The notes: generated by a model not told the origin, from the sequence alone. Shown: positions 1 through 9,589, counted from the stretch's first letter. The stretch: 64,000 nt of DNA from JABFWF01 sp035539135 (GCA_035539135.1 DATLJD010000008.1:62001-126000); one strand, 5' to 3'. A program made the numbers and translations.

Positions 1-353
1 ACCACCAGCGCCGGCTCGGCGGCGCGCGCGTGCGCCCCGAGCAGGGCGAGGAAGCGGTCGACGCCCAGCCGCCGCGGCTGCGCATAGGCGATGCGCACGC
101 CGGCAAGCGCCGGCAGCGTGCGCGCGCGGACGATGCGCGGGCAGCGCGCGGCCAGCGCGTCGAACAGGCGCGCGGTGAGCTGCGGCGCGGCGACGCTGGC
201 CACGCAGGCGACATCGCAACGCGCCGGCAGCGCGGCCTCCCAGTCCGCCGCGAACGTCTTTCCATCATGCGCGACCGACCGCATCGCCGCCGGCTCGGCC
301 AGCGGCGCGCACTTCAGCCGGCTGTTGCCGAGGTCGAACAGCCATGCGCTCAC
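1..353 (-). CDS. coaX: Type III pantothenate kinase, 3' part missing
   Basis: The gene encodes the N-terminal ~117 residues of a type III pantothenate kinase, which phosphorylates pantothenate in the first step of coenzyme A synthesis. The start is a GTG at 353-351, and the protein opens with the phosphate-binding signature DLGNSRLK at residues 7-14, typical of the ASKHA-fold CoaX family. The GTG overlaps the TGA of birA by 4 nt, so the two are co-transcribed and probably translationally coupled; birA-coaX pairing is common in proteobacteria. The C-terminal part lies outside the window. Confidence 0.85.
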   Translation of the reverse strand, partial: MSAWLFDLGNSRLKCAPLAEPAAMRSVAHDGKTFAADWEAALPARCDVACVASVAAPQLTARLFDALAARCPRIVRARTLPALAGVRIAYAQPRRLGVDRFLALLGAHARAAEPALV

Positions 354-1345
354 GCCAGCGCCTCCGCCGCGCGCACGCTGACCTCGCCCGCATGCAGCAC
401 CCGCTCGCCGTCCTCGCAGCGCACGCGCAGGGCGCCGTCGGCGGCGAGGCCGAGGGCGACGCCGTGACGCGCGCCCTGTTCGCCCTCGATCCGGATCGCG
501 CGGCCGGCCAGCGCATCGAGGGCGGCGTAGCGCGGCAGGAAGGCGTCCAGGCCGTGCGCGTCGAACTGCGCCAGCGCCGGCAGCCAATGCGCCAGCAGGG
601 CCGCGACCACCGCGTTGCGCGACGGCGCGGCGCCGCCGGCCAGCGCGGCGAGGTCGGTCCACGGTTGCGCGATCGCCGCGCCGTGGGCGGCCGGCATGCG
701 CACGTTGAGGCCGAGGCCGATCACGGCTCGCACCGGTCCGGCGTGTTCGCCGCCCCCCTCCACCAGCAGCCCGCCGAGCTTGCGCAGGCCGCCATTGTTG
801 CCGGCGACGACCAGGTCGTTGGGCCACTTCAGGCGCACGTCGCGGAAGCCGAGCGCGTGCAGCGCCTCCACGCTGGCGACGCCGGCGACCAGGCTCAGCC
901 CGGGCAGCCGCGCCAGCCCGCCGCCGAAGGCGCGCGCCAGCGACAGGTAGACGTGGGCGGCCAGTGGCGAGGCCCACTGCCTGCCGCGCCGGCCGCGTCC
1001 GCCGGTCTGGCGCTCGGCCAGCTGCACCAGCACGCCGTGCGCCGGCGTCTCGCGCTGCAGCAGCGCGGTGTTGGTCGACTCCAGGGTCCAGGCCACGTCC
1101 AGCACGCGCAGTTCGTCGCGCAGCGGCGCCGGCAGCGCCGCGCGGATCGCCGCGGCGTCCAGCAGTTCCAGCGGCGCCTCCAGCGCGTAGCCACGGCCGG
1201 CGCGGGCGGTGATCGGCACCCCCGCCTCGCGCAGCGCGGCGATCCGCTTCCACACCGCAGCCCGGGTCTGTCCGCAGGCCTGCGCCAGCGCCCCGCCACT
1301 GGCGGGCCCGGCGATCAGGCGGGCGAGCAGGTCGCGCTCTTGCAT
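350..1345 (-). CDS. birA: Bifunctional biotin--protein ligase / biotin operon repressor
   Basis: A 331-residue BirA that attaches biotin to the biotin carboxyl carrier protein and, by family, can act as biotin-responsive repressor. An N-terminal winged helix (residues ~1-55, with TRAAVWKRIAALREAG) is followed by the ligase domain: the biotinyl-AMP loop GGRGRRGRQW at about 115-124, KWPNDL at 173-178 and KLGGLLVE at 189-196. The length is close to the E. coli enzyme. A longer in-frame reading from 1414 exists, but the ATG at 1345 fits the family N-terminus. It is the first gene before coaX, with a 4-nt overlap. Confidence 0.93.
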   Translation of the reverse strand: MQERDLLARLIAGPASGGALAQACGQTRAAVWKRIAALREAGVPITARAGRGYALEAPLELLDAAAIRAALPAPLRDELRVLDVAWTLESTNTALLQRETPAHGVLVQLAERQTGGRGRRGRQWASPLAAHVYLSLARAFGGGLARLPGLSLVAGVASVEALHALGFRDVRLKWPNDLVVAGNNGGLRKLGGLLVEGGGEHAGPVRAVIGLGLNVRMPAAHGAAIAQPWTDLAALAGGAAPSRNAVVAALLAHWLPALAQFDAHGLDAFLPRYAALDALAGRAIRIEGEQGARHGVALGLAADGALRVRCEDGERVLHAGEVSVRAAEALA

Positions 1346-1420
1346 GCGGGTATCCGGAAGGCGATCCGCCACATTGTGCACTGCGGGATGCAACCCCGGG
1401 CGGCCCGGCCGCATCCACGC

Positions 1421-1426
1421 TATAGT
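1421..1426 (+). promoter_or_regulatory. Putative -10 element TATAGT
   Basis: TATAGT lies 40 nt before the start of the small secreted protein gene, in the gap between the divergent birA and this gene. It is a good sigma-70 -10 match, but no convincing -35 lies 16-18 nt upstream. Confidence 0.4.
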
Positions 1427-1466
1427 CCGCTACCGCAGTCCGGCCGCCCAGCCAAGGATCGCCGCC

Positions 1467-1745
1467 ATGCCGCGCCTCGCCCTCTGCCTGTTGCTGCTGT
1501 CCTTCGCCGCCGGCGCGCATGCGCGCGAGATCCCGCTGCACGGGCCCAATGGCGACGGCGGCAGCTGCGGCGACGATGCCGGCGCGCCGCTGGCCGCGGA
1601 GACCCAGGCCAAGGCGGCACCGGCCGCGCCCAGCCGCCACGGCAAGCCGCGCACGCCGGCCACCCTGCGCGGCGGCAGCGGCGGCGGCGATGATGGCCTG
1701 CACGCGCCGCGCTGGCACAGCTTCCTGCCGGGGATGTTCCGCTAA
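1467..1745 (+). CDS. Small secreted protein of unknown function
   Basis: A 92-residue protein with a clear Sec signal peptide (MPRLALCLLLLSFAAGAHA, cleavage near residue 19) and a short, Gly/Ala/Pro-rich, hydrophilic mature part with no recognisable domain. It has two cysteines at most. The stop codon lies 10 nt before the GTG of mtfA, and the TAAGGGCGG at the stop can serve as the mtfA ribosome binding site, so the two genes are probably one transcript. I do not recognise a family. Confidence 0.6.
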   Translation: MPRLALCLLLLSFAAGAHAREIPLHGPNGDGGSCGDDAGAPLAAETQAKAAPAAPSRHGKPRTPATLRGGSGGGDDGLHAPRWHSFLPGMFR

Positions 1746-1755
1746 GGGCGGTGCG

Positions 1756-2505
1756 GTGCTGGGACTGCTGCGCCGCCTGCGTCGCGGGCGCGTCGCCATC
1801 GATCCGGAACTCTGGCGCGACGCGGTCGCGGCGCTGCCGTGGACGCGCGCGCTGGATCCCGCGCGCGAGACGCGCCTGTTCGCGCTGACCACCCGCTTCC
1901 TCGAGCGCAAGGCGATCACCCCGGTCGGCGAACTCGTCCTCGACGACCTGCAACGCCTGCAGCTGGCGGCGCTGTGCTGCCTGCCGCTGCTGGAGTTCGG
2001 CGCCGAGGGCCTGCACGGCTGGTCGCAGCTGCTGGTGTATCCGGACGCGTTCCGCGCCGGCCGCAGCCACGTGGACGCCGCCGGCGTGCTGCACGAATGG
2101 GAGGACGAGCTGATCGGCGAAGCCTGGGAACAGGGCCCGGTGATCCTGTCCTGGGCCGACGTGCAGGCCGACATCGCCGAGCCCGGCGCCGGCTACTGCG
2201 TGGCGGTGCACGAAATCGCGCACAAGCTGGACGCGCTCGACGGCGCGCTCGACGGCACCCCGCCGCTGCCGCGCGCCTGGCAGCGGCGGTGGGCGGACGA
2301 CTTCCAGCGCGCCTTCGACGCGCTCGCGCACCAGGTCGACCGCAACCGCCGCACCGACATCGACCCCTACGCCGCCGAGGCGCCGGAGGAATTCTTCGCG
2401 GTGTGCAGCGAATACCACTTCAGCGATCCCGCCACGCTGCGCCGGGCGATGCCGGAGGTCGCCGCGCACCTGCAGCGTTTCTACGGACCGCCGCCGCTGG
2501 CCTGA
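1756..2505 (+). CDS. mtfA: MtfA-type M90 zinc metallopeptidase
   Basis: A 249-residue homologue of MtfA (M90 peptidase family, cytosolic zinc peptidase; in E. coli it binds the Mlc repressor and affects the glucose PTS). The HExxH zinc motif is HEIAH at residues 152-156, and the third-ligand region is EEFFAVCSEY at 211-220, as in the family. The GTG at 1756 is chosen because the family start (short basic helix LGLLRRLRRGR) follows immediately and a purine-rich stretch precedes it. Whether it has a PTS-related role here is unknown. Confidence 0.85.
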   Translation: MLGLLRRLRRGRVAIDPELWRDAVAALPWTRALDPARETRLFALTTRFLERKAITPVGELVLDDLQRLQLAALCCLPLLEFGAEGLHGWSQLLVYPDAFRAGRSHVDAAGVLHEWEDELIGEAWEQGPVILSWADVQADIAEPGAGYCVAVHEIAHKLDALDGALDGTPPLPRAWQRRWADDFQRAFDALAHQVDRNRRTDIDPYAAEAPEEFFAVCSEYHFSDPATLRRAMPEVAAHLQRFYGPPPLA

Positions 2506-2514
2506 CGCCTCTGC

Positions 2515-3930
2515 TCAGAGGCCCGGCGGCAGGCACACCGCGAAGCGCGCGCCGCCCAGTTCCTGCGAGCGCCCGACCTCCAGCTCGCCGCGGTAGCCGC
2601 GCACGATGTCCTGCACGATGGACAGGCCGATGCCGTGGCCCTGCACCCGCTCGTCGCCGCGCACGCCGCGCTGCAGCAGCGTGGCGACCCGCTCGGCGGG
2701 GATGCCGGGACCGTCGTCCTCCACCACCAGCAGCAGCCCCGGCCGCCGCTGCGCCGCCGCCTCGCCCGCCTTCGCGGTCAGCAGCACGCGCGTGTTCGCC
2801 CACTTGAAGCCGTTCTCCAGCAGGTTGCCCAACAGTTCCTGCAGGTCGCCGGGCTCCCCGTGGAAACACGCCTCCGGATCGATCTCGAACTCGCACAGCA
2901 CGCCCTTGCTGGCGTAGATCTTCTCCAGCCCGCGCACGATCTGTTCGGCGTGCGGCTCGATCTTCACCGGCGCGGCGAACAGGGCATGGCCGCCGGAGGC
3001 CGCGCGCGCGAGCTGGTAGCCGACCAGGTCGTTCATGCGCTTGAGCTGCACGTCCATCTCCTCGCGCAGTTCGTGCTCCGGCGCGTGGTTGTCCAGGCGC
3101 GCGCGCAACACCGCCAGCGGCGTCTTCAGGCTGTGCGCGAGGTCGGCGAGGGTATTGCGCTGCCGGTCCAGGTTCTCGCGCTCGCTCTCGATGAAGGCGT
3201 TGATGCTCTCGGTCAGCGGCTCGAGCTCGCGCGGGTGGTGCGGGCTCATGTGCGCGAGCTGGCCGCGCTGCACGCGCTTGAGCTCGGTGATGACCTGGCG
3301 CAGCGGCCACAGGCTCCAGCGCAGCACCACCGACTGCAGCAGCAGCAGCACCAGGCCGGCGCCGCCGAGGTAGCCCCACAGCGCCTGGCGGAACACCCGC
3401 ACCTGCGCCGGCAGCGTGCTGGCGTCCTCGAGGATGTAGATGGTGTACGGGAACTCCGCCTCCGGCCCGCCCTCGGCCCACACCAGGCCGAGCCCGTAGC
3501 GGTAGATCTCGCCGGGATCGCCGCTGGTGCGGGTGATCGGCAGCGGCCCGGTGAAGCGCTCGACGGTAGGCGCCAGCATCGGCCCCTCCGGCAACACCGG
3601 CCCCTGCGAGGACGCCGAGCGCCAGCGCCCGTTCGGCAGCACCACTTCGGCGTACAGGCCGCTGCCGGGGCGGCGGAAGCGCGGGTCGGGCGGCGTGTCG
3701 GGCACGTACAGGCTGCCGTCGCGCAGGAACTCGATGCCGTCGGCATAGGCCAGCGCGTAACTCTTGAGCCGCTCGTGCAGGTTGCTCTCGGCGGTCTGCA
3801 GGAAGGCGCGGTCGAGCGCGTAGCCGGCCAGCGCGAGGAAGGCGATCAGGCCGATGCTGGCCGCCCACAGCTGCCGCGACTGCAGCGAGCGCGGGCGCCA
3901 GCGGAACAGCGGTTCGCGGTCAGCGGCCAT
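2515..3930 (-). CDS. phoQ: PhoQ-type sensor histidine kinase
   Basis: A 471-residue membrane sensor kinase, partner of the regulator just upstream. TM1 is at residues ~22-40, followed by a periplasmic sensor of about 140 residues, TM2 at ~186-204, HAMP to ~255, the H-box LADLAHSLKTPL with phospho-acceptor His266, an N-box (LLGNLLENGFKWA), and G-boxes (EDDGPGIP, GHGIGLSI). It ends with the ATPase domain. The ATG at 3930 is used; an upstream TTG is in frame. In Xanthomonadaceae this pair answers to low Mg2+ or Ca2+ and controls virulence and outer-membrane genes; that role is family knowledge, not seen here. A 146-nt gap separates it from phoP. Confidence 0.85.
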   Translation of the reverse strand: MAADREPLFRWRPRSLQSRQLWAASIGLIAFLALAGYALDRAFLQTAESNLHERLKSYALAYADGIEFLRDGSLYVPDTPPDPRFRRPGSGLYAEVVLPNGRWRSASSQGPVLPEGPMLAPTVERFTGPLPITRTSGDPGEIYRYGLGLVWAEGGPEAEFPYTIYILEDASTLPAQVRVFRQALWGYLGGAGLVLLLLQSVVLRWSLWPLRQVITELKRVQRGQLAHMSPHHPRELEPLTESINAFIESERENLDRQRNTLADLAHSLKTPLAVLRARLDNHAPEHELREEMDVQLKRMNDLVGYQLARAASGGHALFAAPVKIEPHAEQIVRGLEKIYASKGVLCEFEIDPEACFHGEPGDLQELLGNLLENGFKWANTRVLLTAKAGEAAAQRRPGLLLVVEDDGPGIPAERVATLLQRGVRGDERVQGHGIGLSIVQDIVRGYRGELEVGRSQELGGARFAVCLPPGL

Positions 3931-4076
3931 GGCCGGCAAGCATGCCGCAAACGCGCCGGGCGCGGATGCATCGGCGCATGAACGACGATGCCGGCGGCCT
4001 GGGGCGCGCCGGCATCGTGTGCACCGCGGGCGGGCGGCGGGGCTTGCGCGTCACTCGCCGCTGCGCGACCGCGCCG

Positions 4077-4760
4077 TCATTCGCCGCTCCGCGGGATCGC
4101 GAAGCGGTAGCCGCGGCCGCGCACGGTTTCGATCGGCTTGAGGGTGCCGTCCGGGTCGAGTTTCTTGCGCAGGCGGCCGATGAAGACCTCGAGCACGTTG
4201 GAGTCGCGGTCGAAGTCCTGCTGGTAGATGTGCTCGGTCAGGTCGGCCTTCGAGACCAGCTCGCCGGCGTGCATCATCAGGTACTCGAGCACCTTGTACT
4301 CGTAGCTGGTCAGGTCCACGTTCTGGCCGTGCACGCTCACCGTCTGCGCGGCGAGGTCGAGCATGACCGGACCGCACTCGAGGGTGGGCTTGCTCCAGCC
4401 GGCGGCGCGGCGCACCAGCGCGTTGATCCGCGCCAGCAGTTCCTCGACGTGGAAGGGCTTGACCAGGTAGTCGTCGGCGCCCTGCTTGAGGCCTTCGACC
4501 TTGTCCTGCCAGCTCGAGCGCGCGGTCAGGATCAACACCGGGAACTGCTTGCCCTCGTCGCGCAGCGCGCGGATCAGTTCCATGCCGGACATCTTCGGCA
4601 GGCCGAGGTCGATGATGCCGACGTCGAAGGGCACCTCGCGGCCCATGTACAGGCCTTCCTCGCCGTCCTGGGCGGCGTCGACCGCGAATCCTTCGCGTTT
4701 CAGGCGGGCAGCGAGGGTCTCGCGCAGCGGGGCTTCGTCTTCGACGAGCAGGATACGCAT
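4077..4760 (-). CDS. phoP: PhoP-type OmpR-family response regulator
   Basis: A 227-residue response regulator with receiver domain (acidic pair DE at 8-9, phospho-acceptor Asp51 in IIDLGLPK, Lys in LVKPF near 101) and a C-terminal OmpR winged helix ending in the motif VRGRGYRF. It is transcribed before the sensor kinase gene. The start ATG at 4760 has a CCGGAG-type Shine-Dalgarno sequence. The PepSY-like gene upstream runs in the same direction with a 50-nt gap and may be part of the same regulon or operon. Confidence 0.9.
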   Translation of the reverse strand: MRILLVEDEAPLRETLAARLKREGFAVDAAQDGEEGLYMGREVPFDVGIIDLGLPKMSGMELIRALRDEGKQFPVLILTARSSWQDKVEGLKQGADDYLVKPFHVEELLARINALVRRAAGWSKPTLECGPVMLDLAAQTVSVHGQNVDLTSYEYKVLEYLMMHAGELVSKADLTEHIYQQDFDRDSNVLEVFIGRLRKKLDPDGTLKPIETVRGRGYRFAIPRSGE

Positions 4761-4810
4761 CGATCACTCCGGAGCCAGGGCCGTCCCGGCCTTGGCGGAA
4801 GGGTGCCTAT

Positions 4811-5158
4811 TCAGTCGTCGTGGCCGCGTGTAGGCGGCGGCTGCGGCGACCGAGGCGACGGTGGGGTTTGCGGATCGTCCATGTAGACCCGGACACGCCC
4901 GCGTTCGTCTACGACCTTGATGCGGTTGATGTTGCGGCCATCATAGGGCACGCGTTCGGCGCTGAGCACCTGGCCGCCGGTTCGGCGCTCGATCCGGCGC
5001 ACGCTGTCGGACAGTCCATCGTCGCCGCGCCGCTGCTGCTGCGGGTGCGGCTGGGACACGTGCGGACGGGCGTGCCGCGGGGGATCCGCCAGCGCCGTGC
5101 CCGCGCCCGGGAGCAGGGCGGCGAGCAGCATGATCGACAGCGGGCGGCGCAACGGCAT
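4811..5158 (-). CDS. Periplasmic PepSY-like protein upstream of phoPQ
   Basis: A 115-residue exported protein. A signal peptide occupies residues ~1-23 (ending GTALA/DPP), followed by a Pro/His/Gln-rich spacer and a single PepSY-like unit (SDSVRRIERRTGGQVLSAER ... INRIKVVDERGRVRVYMDDP). The tail is Pro/Arg-rich. PepSY domains are small periplasmic modules linked to peptidase inhibition or sensing. Its place directly upstream of phoPQ suggests co-expression and perhaps a role in signalling to PhoQ, which is inference. The ATG at 5158 is chosen because the signal peptide starts there and a GAGGA sequence precedes it. Confidence 0.75.
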   Translation of the reverse strand: MPLRRPLSIMLLAALLPGAGTALADPPRHARPHVSQPHPQQQRRGDDGLSDSVRRIERRTGGQVLSAERVPYDGRNINRIKVVDERGRVRVYMDDPQTPPSPRSPQPPPTRGHDD

Positions 5159-5267
5159 GTCCTCGGTCCTGGGCCCAGGTGACTGCGGGGGATTGTTGAA
5201 ACGGGGCGGTGAACTCGTCCTTAACTTTTCCGGACGCGGCCGGCCGGGGTTCAGACCCGCGCCCACC

Positions 5268-6175
5268 TCAGTAGACCTCGCCGACGCAGCAGCGCAGCGA
5301 ACCGCCGGCGGCCTCGATCGCCTCCAGCGGGACGGTCCGCAGCGCCAGCCCGGCGGCCTCCAGGCAGGCGCGGTGGCCGGGTTCCAGGGCGGTTCCGGCG
5401 CGCGCGCTCATCCACACCGTGCCGCCCGGCAGCGCGATCGCATTGCCGACGAAGGCAGCGTGTTCGGCCGGCGAGCAGCGCACCACGTGCGGCGCGTACA
5501 GGGCCGCGATCGCCTCGGCCGCCGCCGGCTCGGCGAAGCCGTCCGGGCAGACGATCGCCGCGCGGCCGGCCAGCACCGCCAGCACCACGTTGGCGTGGTA
5601 CTCGCCAGGCGCGAGGTCGAACAGCAGGGTCGCGCGCAGGCCGAAGGCGTCGTGCATCAGCCGCGCGCCCACCTCGTCGCAACGCTCGGACAGGCCGCAG
5701 AAGCCGAGCCCGCGGGCGCGATCGATGACCAGCGCGCCGGTCAGCTCGCACGGATGCGGTTGCGCCGACAGGTCGGTCTCGGCGTAGCCGAGGACGTCAC
5801 GGAAGAAGGCGCGGATGTCGTCGCGGGCGGCCTCGCGCTGGCGCACCGTGTGGCGCATGCGGCCGACCAGGTAGCGGCCGGGCGCGGTGGCGAACACGTT
5901 GTTCTGGAACACCGCGTCGGGGGTCGCCGCGTCGCCGGCGAAACACACGGTCGGCAGCACCCGCGACAGCGCCGCGTGCAGGGCGCGGTGCTCGCGCAGC
6001 GCGCGCAGGGCGTCGAAGCCGGCGGCATCCGCCATGTAGCGGTTGTCCCGCGCCGACTCCTCCGCCAGCGCGAAGCCGTCGGGCGACACCAGGAACGCGG
6101 CGCGCGCGGTCGCCGCACCGAAGTCCGGCGCCAGGGTGCGCGCGCGGGCGAGGAAGGCGTCGGCGTCGCGGGTGA

Positions 6176-6179
<4 letters not shown>
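5268..6179 (-). CDS. Arginine deiminase / amidinotransferase-fold hydrolase
   Basis: A 303-residue protein of the guanidine-modifying superfamily (DDAH, arginine deiminase, CtlX-like). Visible hallmarks are QNNVFAT after an acidic turn, FCGLSERCDEVG, a histidine in GEYHANVV and a C-terminal nucleophile-type cysteine in SLRCCVGEVY. It likely hydrolyses a guanidino or ureido compound; the exact substrate (methylarginine, arginine or citrulline) cannot be told from sequence. The ATG overlaps the TGA of dusA (ATGA), so it is translated from the dusA transcript, although no functional link is obvious. Confidence 0.75.
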
Positions 6180-7174
<995 letters not shown>

Positions 7175-7183
7175 GGGCCGCGC

Positions 7184-7189
7184 ATTGTA
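7184..7189 (-). promoter_or_regulatory. Putative -10 element TACAAT for dusA
   Basis: Read on the minus strand, TACAAT ends 9 nt before the dusA ATG. It is a good -10 match and would put the transcription start within a few bases of the start codon. Confidence 0.45.
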
Positions 7190-7227
7190 CGGGCCGCGCC
7201 AGTGGCGGCCGGCGCGGGGCGTTGCCC

Positions 7228-7680
7228 TCAGTACAGCCAGCCGGTGCGGAACGACAGGCCGACCACGACGAAGGCGACCGCCAGCAAGGTCACCGGCACC
7301 ACGTGCCAGGCGAGCAGCGGCAGGGTCGCCGGCGACAGCCGCGGGAGTACCCGCAACCGCGCGTGCACGGCGAACGCGCCGGTCAGCGCGAGCAGGCCGA
7401 GCTTGAGCATGACCAACCGCGAGACCGGCTGCCGCCAGTCCAGCCAGGCGCCGAGGTCGGGCTGCAGGTGGTGCGCCAGCCACAGGCCGGTCAGCACCTG
7501 CAGCGCGAGCGCGGGCATGCCGATGCGCTCATAGGCCGATTCGAAGGCGAGCAGCCCGTCGATGCGGCGTTCGCGCAGCGCGCGCGGAAGAATGGTGGTG
7601 GCGAGGACCAGGTGGCCGCCGGTCCACACGGTCGCGCCCAGCAGGTGCAGCAACAGCACGAATCCCGCCATCGTCCCCAT
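7228..7680 (-). CDS. CopD-like four-helix integral membrane protein
   Basis: A 150-residue protein with about four hydrophobic helices. The first carries HLLGATVWTGGHLVLAT, a histidine/tryptophan pattern seen in the CopD copper-resistance superfamily, and later helices carry LTGLWLAHHLQP and LLAWHVVPVTLLAVAFVVVGL. Copper or heme handling in the inner membrane is plausible but unproven. The start may be at 7680 or three codons further in at 7671. Confidence 0.65.
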   Translation of the reverse strand: MGTMAGFVLLLHLLGATVWTGGHLVLATTILPRALRERRIDGLLAFESAYERIGMPALALQVLTGLWLAHHLQPDLGAWLDWRQPVSRLVMLKLGLLALTGAFAVHARLRVLPRLSPATLPLLAWHVVPVTLLAVAFVVVGLSFRTGWLY

Positions 7681-7702
7681 TTCCCCCGCCCGCGCGGTGC
7701 GC

Positions 7703-7930
7703 TTACTGCAGGCGCGGATGTTCCTCGTCGAGCACGCCGCAGCGGACCAGCACCTCGTACATGCGGTCGTGCACCTCGTCCTGGTGCGGCGGCGGCGTCC
7801 ACGCCATCACGAACTCGTACTGGCGGTTGGCCGCCTCCAGCAGTTCCCTGCCCTGCAGGCGCCCGGCCATGTCGCGGATCGCGGGTTCGAAATCCCCGAG
7901 CAGCGATTGCAGGGCGGACGGCATGGTCAT
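7703..7930 (-). CDS. Small conserved-type protein, unknown function
   Basis: A 75-residue acidic, soluble, probably helical protein (MTMPSALQSLLGDFEPAIRD at the start, EVHDRMYEVLVRCGVLDEEH near the end). No domain was recognised. TAGACT followed by exactly 6 nt precedes the ATG and there is no Shine-Dalgarno, matching the leaderless pattern seen at other genes here, which supports the start and the reality of the gene. Confidence 0.6.
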   Translation of the reverse strand: MTMPSALQSLLGDFEPAIRDMAGRLQGRELLEAANRQYEFVMAWTPPPHQDEVHDRMYEVLVRCGVLDEEHPRLQ

Positions 7931-7936
7931 GGGCGC

Positions 7937-7942
7937 AGTCTA
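7937..7942 (-). promoter_or_regulatory. -10-like TAGACT, 6 nt before the start codon
   Basis: TAGACT on the minus strand ends 6 nt before the ATG at 7930, so the expected transcription start coincides with the start codon. No -35 was assigned. Confidence 0.45.
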
Positions 7943-8046
7943 CCGCGCGTGCGCCGCGGCGGTCGCCGTTCGTCACCTTCCCGGCTCCTTTCGCATCGCA
8001 CGTCAAGGCGCTTGTTCCGCTGCCTGGCGCTCCGCAGGGAAAACAA

Positions 8047-8068
8047 GCGGAGCAAGCTCCGCCTACGG
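8047..8068. repeat. Short palindromic repeat GCGGAGCAAGCTCCGC
   Basis: A perfect inverted repeat with 7-bp arms (GCGGAGC/GCTCCGC) around AA at 8047-8062, followed by CTACGG, just after the GFA-family gene. The same core with the TACGG flank occurs twice in opposite orientation near 54.85 kb, so this is a dispersed REP-like element. Confidence 0.7.
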
Positions 8069-8070
8069 GA

Positions 8071-8472
8071 TCAGGTCCGCGAGAGGTGGGCAAGCGCGGC
8101 GGTCGCCGCTTCGCGCGCGCCGTCGTCGAACGGCGCGATCCGCAGCGCGCGCACGCTGCCGGGCTCCAGGCAGCGCACGTTGACGTCGATGCCGTCGGGG
8201 TGGCTGCGCGGCACGTAGAACGCCTTGATCCCGCAGTGGCGACAGAAGCGGTGGCGGGCGGTGCCGGTGTGGAAGCGGTACTCGGTCAGCGCGTCCTCGC
8301 CGGCGAGCAGGCGGAAGCGCGCCGCCGGCACGATCAGGTGCAGGAAGCCGCTCATCCGGCAGATCGAGCAGTTGCACTCGAGCGCATCCAGCTCGGCGGG
8401 CGCCTCGACCTCGAAGCGCACCCGCCCGCAATGGCAGCCGCCGCGATGGACGACGCGCGCGGCGGCATCCAT
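8071..8472 (-). CDS. GFA-family (Gfa/CENP-V fold) zinc protein
   Basis: A 133-residue single-domain protein of the GFA family. Zinc-ligand cysteines are visible in GGCHCGRVRFEVEAP, ECNCSICRMSG and CRHCGIKAFY, the usual CxC...CxxC...CxxC layout. One founder member acts on formaldehyde-glutathione adducts, but most members have unknown substrates, so no reaction is assigned. It lies 3 nt after the gene for a secreted Gly/Lys-rich protein and is probably co-transcribed with it. The glutathione-formaldehyde genes of this window lie 37 kb away, so a shared role is only a possibility. Confidence 0.85.
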   Translation of the reverse strand: MDAAARVVHRGGCHCGRVRFEVEAPAELDALECNCSICRMSGFLHLIVPAARFRLLAGEDALTEYRFHTGTARHRFCRHCGIKAFYVPRSHPDGIDVNVRCLEPGSVRALRIAPFDDGAREAATAALAHLSRT

Positions 8473-8475
8473 CGC

Positions 8476-9141
8476 TCAGCCCTTGCCCTTGCCCTTGCCG
8501 TGGCCCTTGCCCGGCGGCTTGCCATGGCCGCCGTCGTTGCCGTGGCCGCCGTTGCCGGCGCCCTGCGGCTTGCCCTGGCCCTTGCCGGGCTTGGCACCGG
8601 CGGGGCCATGGCCGGGCTTGCCGGCATGGCCTTTCGCGCCCTTGCCGCGGCCCGGGAAGTCGGCGCGCAACTGCTCGTCGAGGGCGATAGGCCGGCCCCA
8701 GCGGTCGTAGCTCGGCACGAAACCGCGCTTGAGCCGGTGGAATTCCGGCGAGCCCGGCTTGATCCCGTAGCGTTTGGCGAGTTCGCCCCAGCCCATGCCG
8801 TGGTCGCGCTCCCATTCGTCGGCGATCACCCGGCACGGCCGCCCGACCACCTGCGCCAGCGCGCAGGCGAAGTAGACGTCGCCCGGCGCCCAGTGCCGGC
8901 GCAGCAGCAGGTCGCTGACCAGGTCGCGCGGCGCGCCGTGGTAGCGCACGATCTCGTCGATGAAGGGCTCGCGGTAGCGCGTTCCGTAGCGGTTGATGTC
9001 CGACAGCTGGGTGTCGACCCACATGTCGCCGGTACGCGGATTCCAGCCGAAGGCGAAGCTTTGCGCGTGTGCGGCGCCGGCCGCGCCGAGCACGCCGGCG
9101 AGCGCCAGCGGCAGGATCAGCGAACGGAGGTGGGATCGCAT
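8476..9141 (-). CDS. Secreted protein with Gly/Lys/His-rich tail
   Basis: A 221-residue exported protein. The signal peptide ends near residue 26 (GAAHA/QSF). The conserved-looking domain, ~27-145, contains DMWVDTQLSDINRYG, LVSDLLLRRHWAPGDVYFAC and GMGWGELAKRYGIKPGS. From ~residue 160 to the end it is a disordered Gly/Lys/His-rich tail (GKGHGKGKGKG at the end). I recognise similar secreted proteins in proteobacteria only as uncharacterised. The tail could bind metal, polyanions or cell wall; that is inference. A GAGG sequence precedes the ATG. Confidence 0.7.
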   Translation of the reverse strand: MRSHLRSLILPLALAGVLGAAGAAHAQSFAFGWNPRTGDMWVDTQLSDINRYGTRYREPFIDEIVRYHGAPRDLVSDLLLRRHWAPGDVYFACALAQVVGRPCRVIADEWERDHGMGWGELAKRYGIKPGSPEFHRLKRGFVPSYDRWGRPIALDEQLRADFPGRGKGAKGHAGKPGHGPAGAKPGKGQGKPQGAGNGGHGNDGGHGKPPGKGHGKGKGKG

Positions 9142-9178
9142 GGTCTTTGCCTCGTGGGTGGAGGAGTTGCGTGCGAAT

Positions 9179-9589
9179 TCATCGGCCCGCGTCGGCCACC
9201 GGAACCAGCACATCGTGGGCGCCCGGGAGGATAGCGCCTCGCGGGTCGCGCGCCTGCAGGCGCCCGTCCGGCAGCACGGCGTAGGTGCGGCGGCTGCCAC
9301 CTTCGCCCTGCAGGCGCAGCAACGCCTGCTGCCGCTGCCAGCGACCACGTTCGACGAAACGCAAGTCGCCGGACTGCGCGCGGTAGGTTTCGGTCAGCGC
9401 GTAGTCGCGGCGGTCGTCGCGCCGGCGCAACACCAGCCGGGTCGCGATCGCGTCGCAGTCGGCGCAGGCGCGCTCGCCCTCGAACGCCAGTTCGTCGACG
9501 ACGCCCTGCTCCGCTCCCGCGGGTGGCTGCCGCTCGCAGGCCGAGGCCGCCAGCACGAGCAGTCCCGGCAGCAGCAGCGCGGCGCGCAC
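9179..9589 (-). CDS. NlpE-like lipoprotein
   Basis: A 136-residue exported protein starting at a GTG. A hydrophobic leader ends LVLAASAC, so Cys18 could be lipidated, although Ala at -3 makes the lipobox weak. The mature part matches the N-terminal NlpE domain: GERACADCDAIATRLVL has the CxxC motif of NlpE (copper-linked outer membrane lipoprotein), followed by a small beta-barrel-like stretch ending YAVLPDGRLQARD. A role in envelope stress or copper sensing is plausible. It lies 7 nt after the next upstream gene, probably in one operon. Confidence 0.7.
   Translation of the reverse strand: MRAALLLPGLLVLAASACERQPPAGAEQGVVDELAFEGERACADCDAIATRLVLRRRDDRRDYALTETYRAQSGDLRFVERGRWQRQQALLRLQGEGGSRRTYAVLPDGRLQARDPRGAILPGAHDVLVPVADAGR

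Noticed and set aside
5159..5267. PhoP binding box upstream of the PepSY gene
   Set aside because: GTTAA- and GTTTC-like words are present, but not as a properly spaced direct repeat, so no site can be supported.
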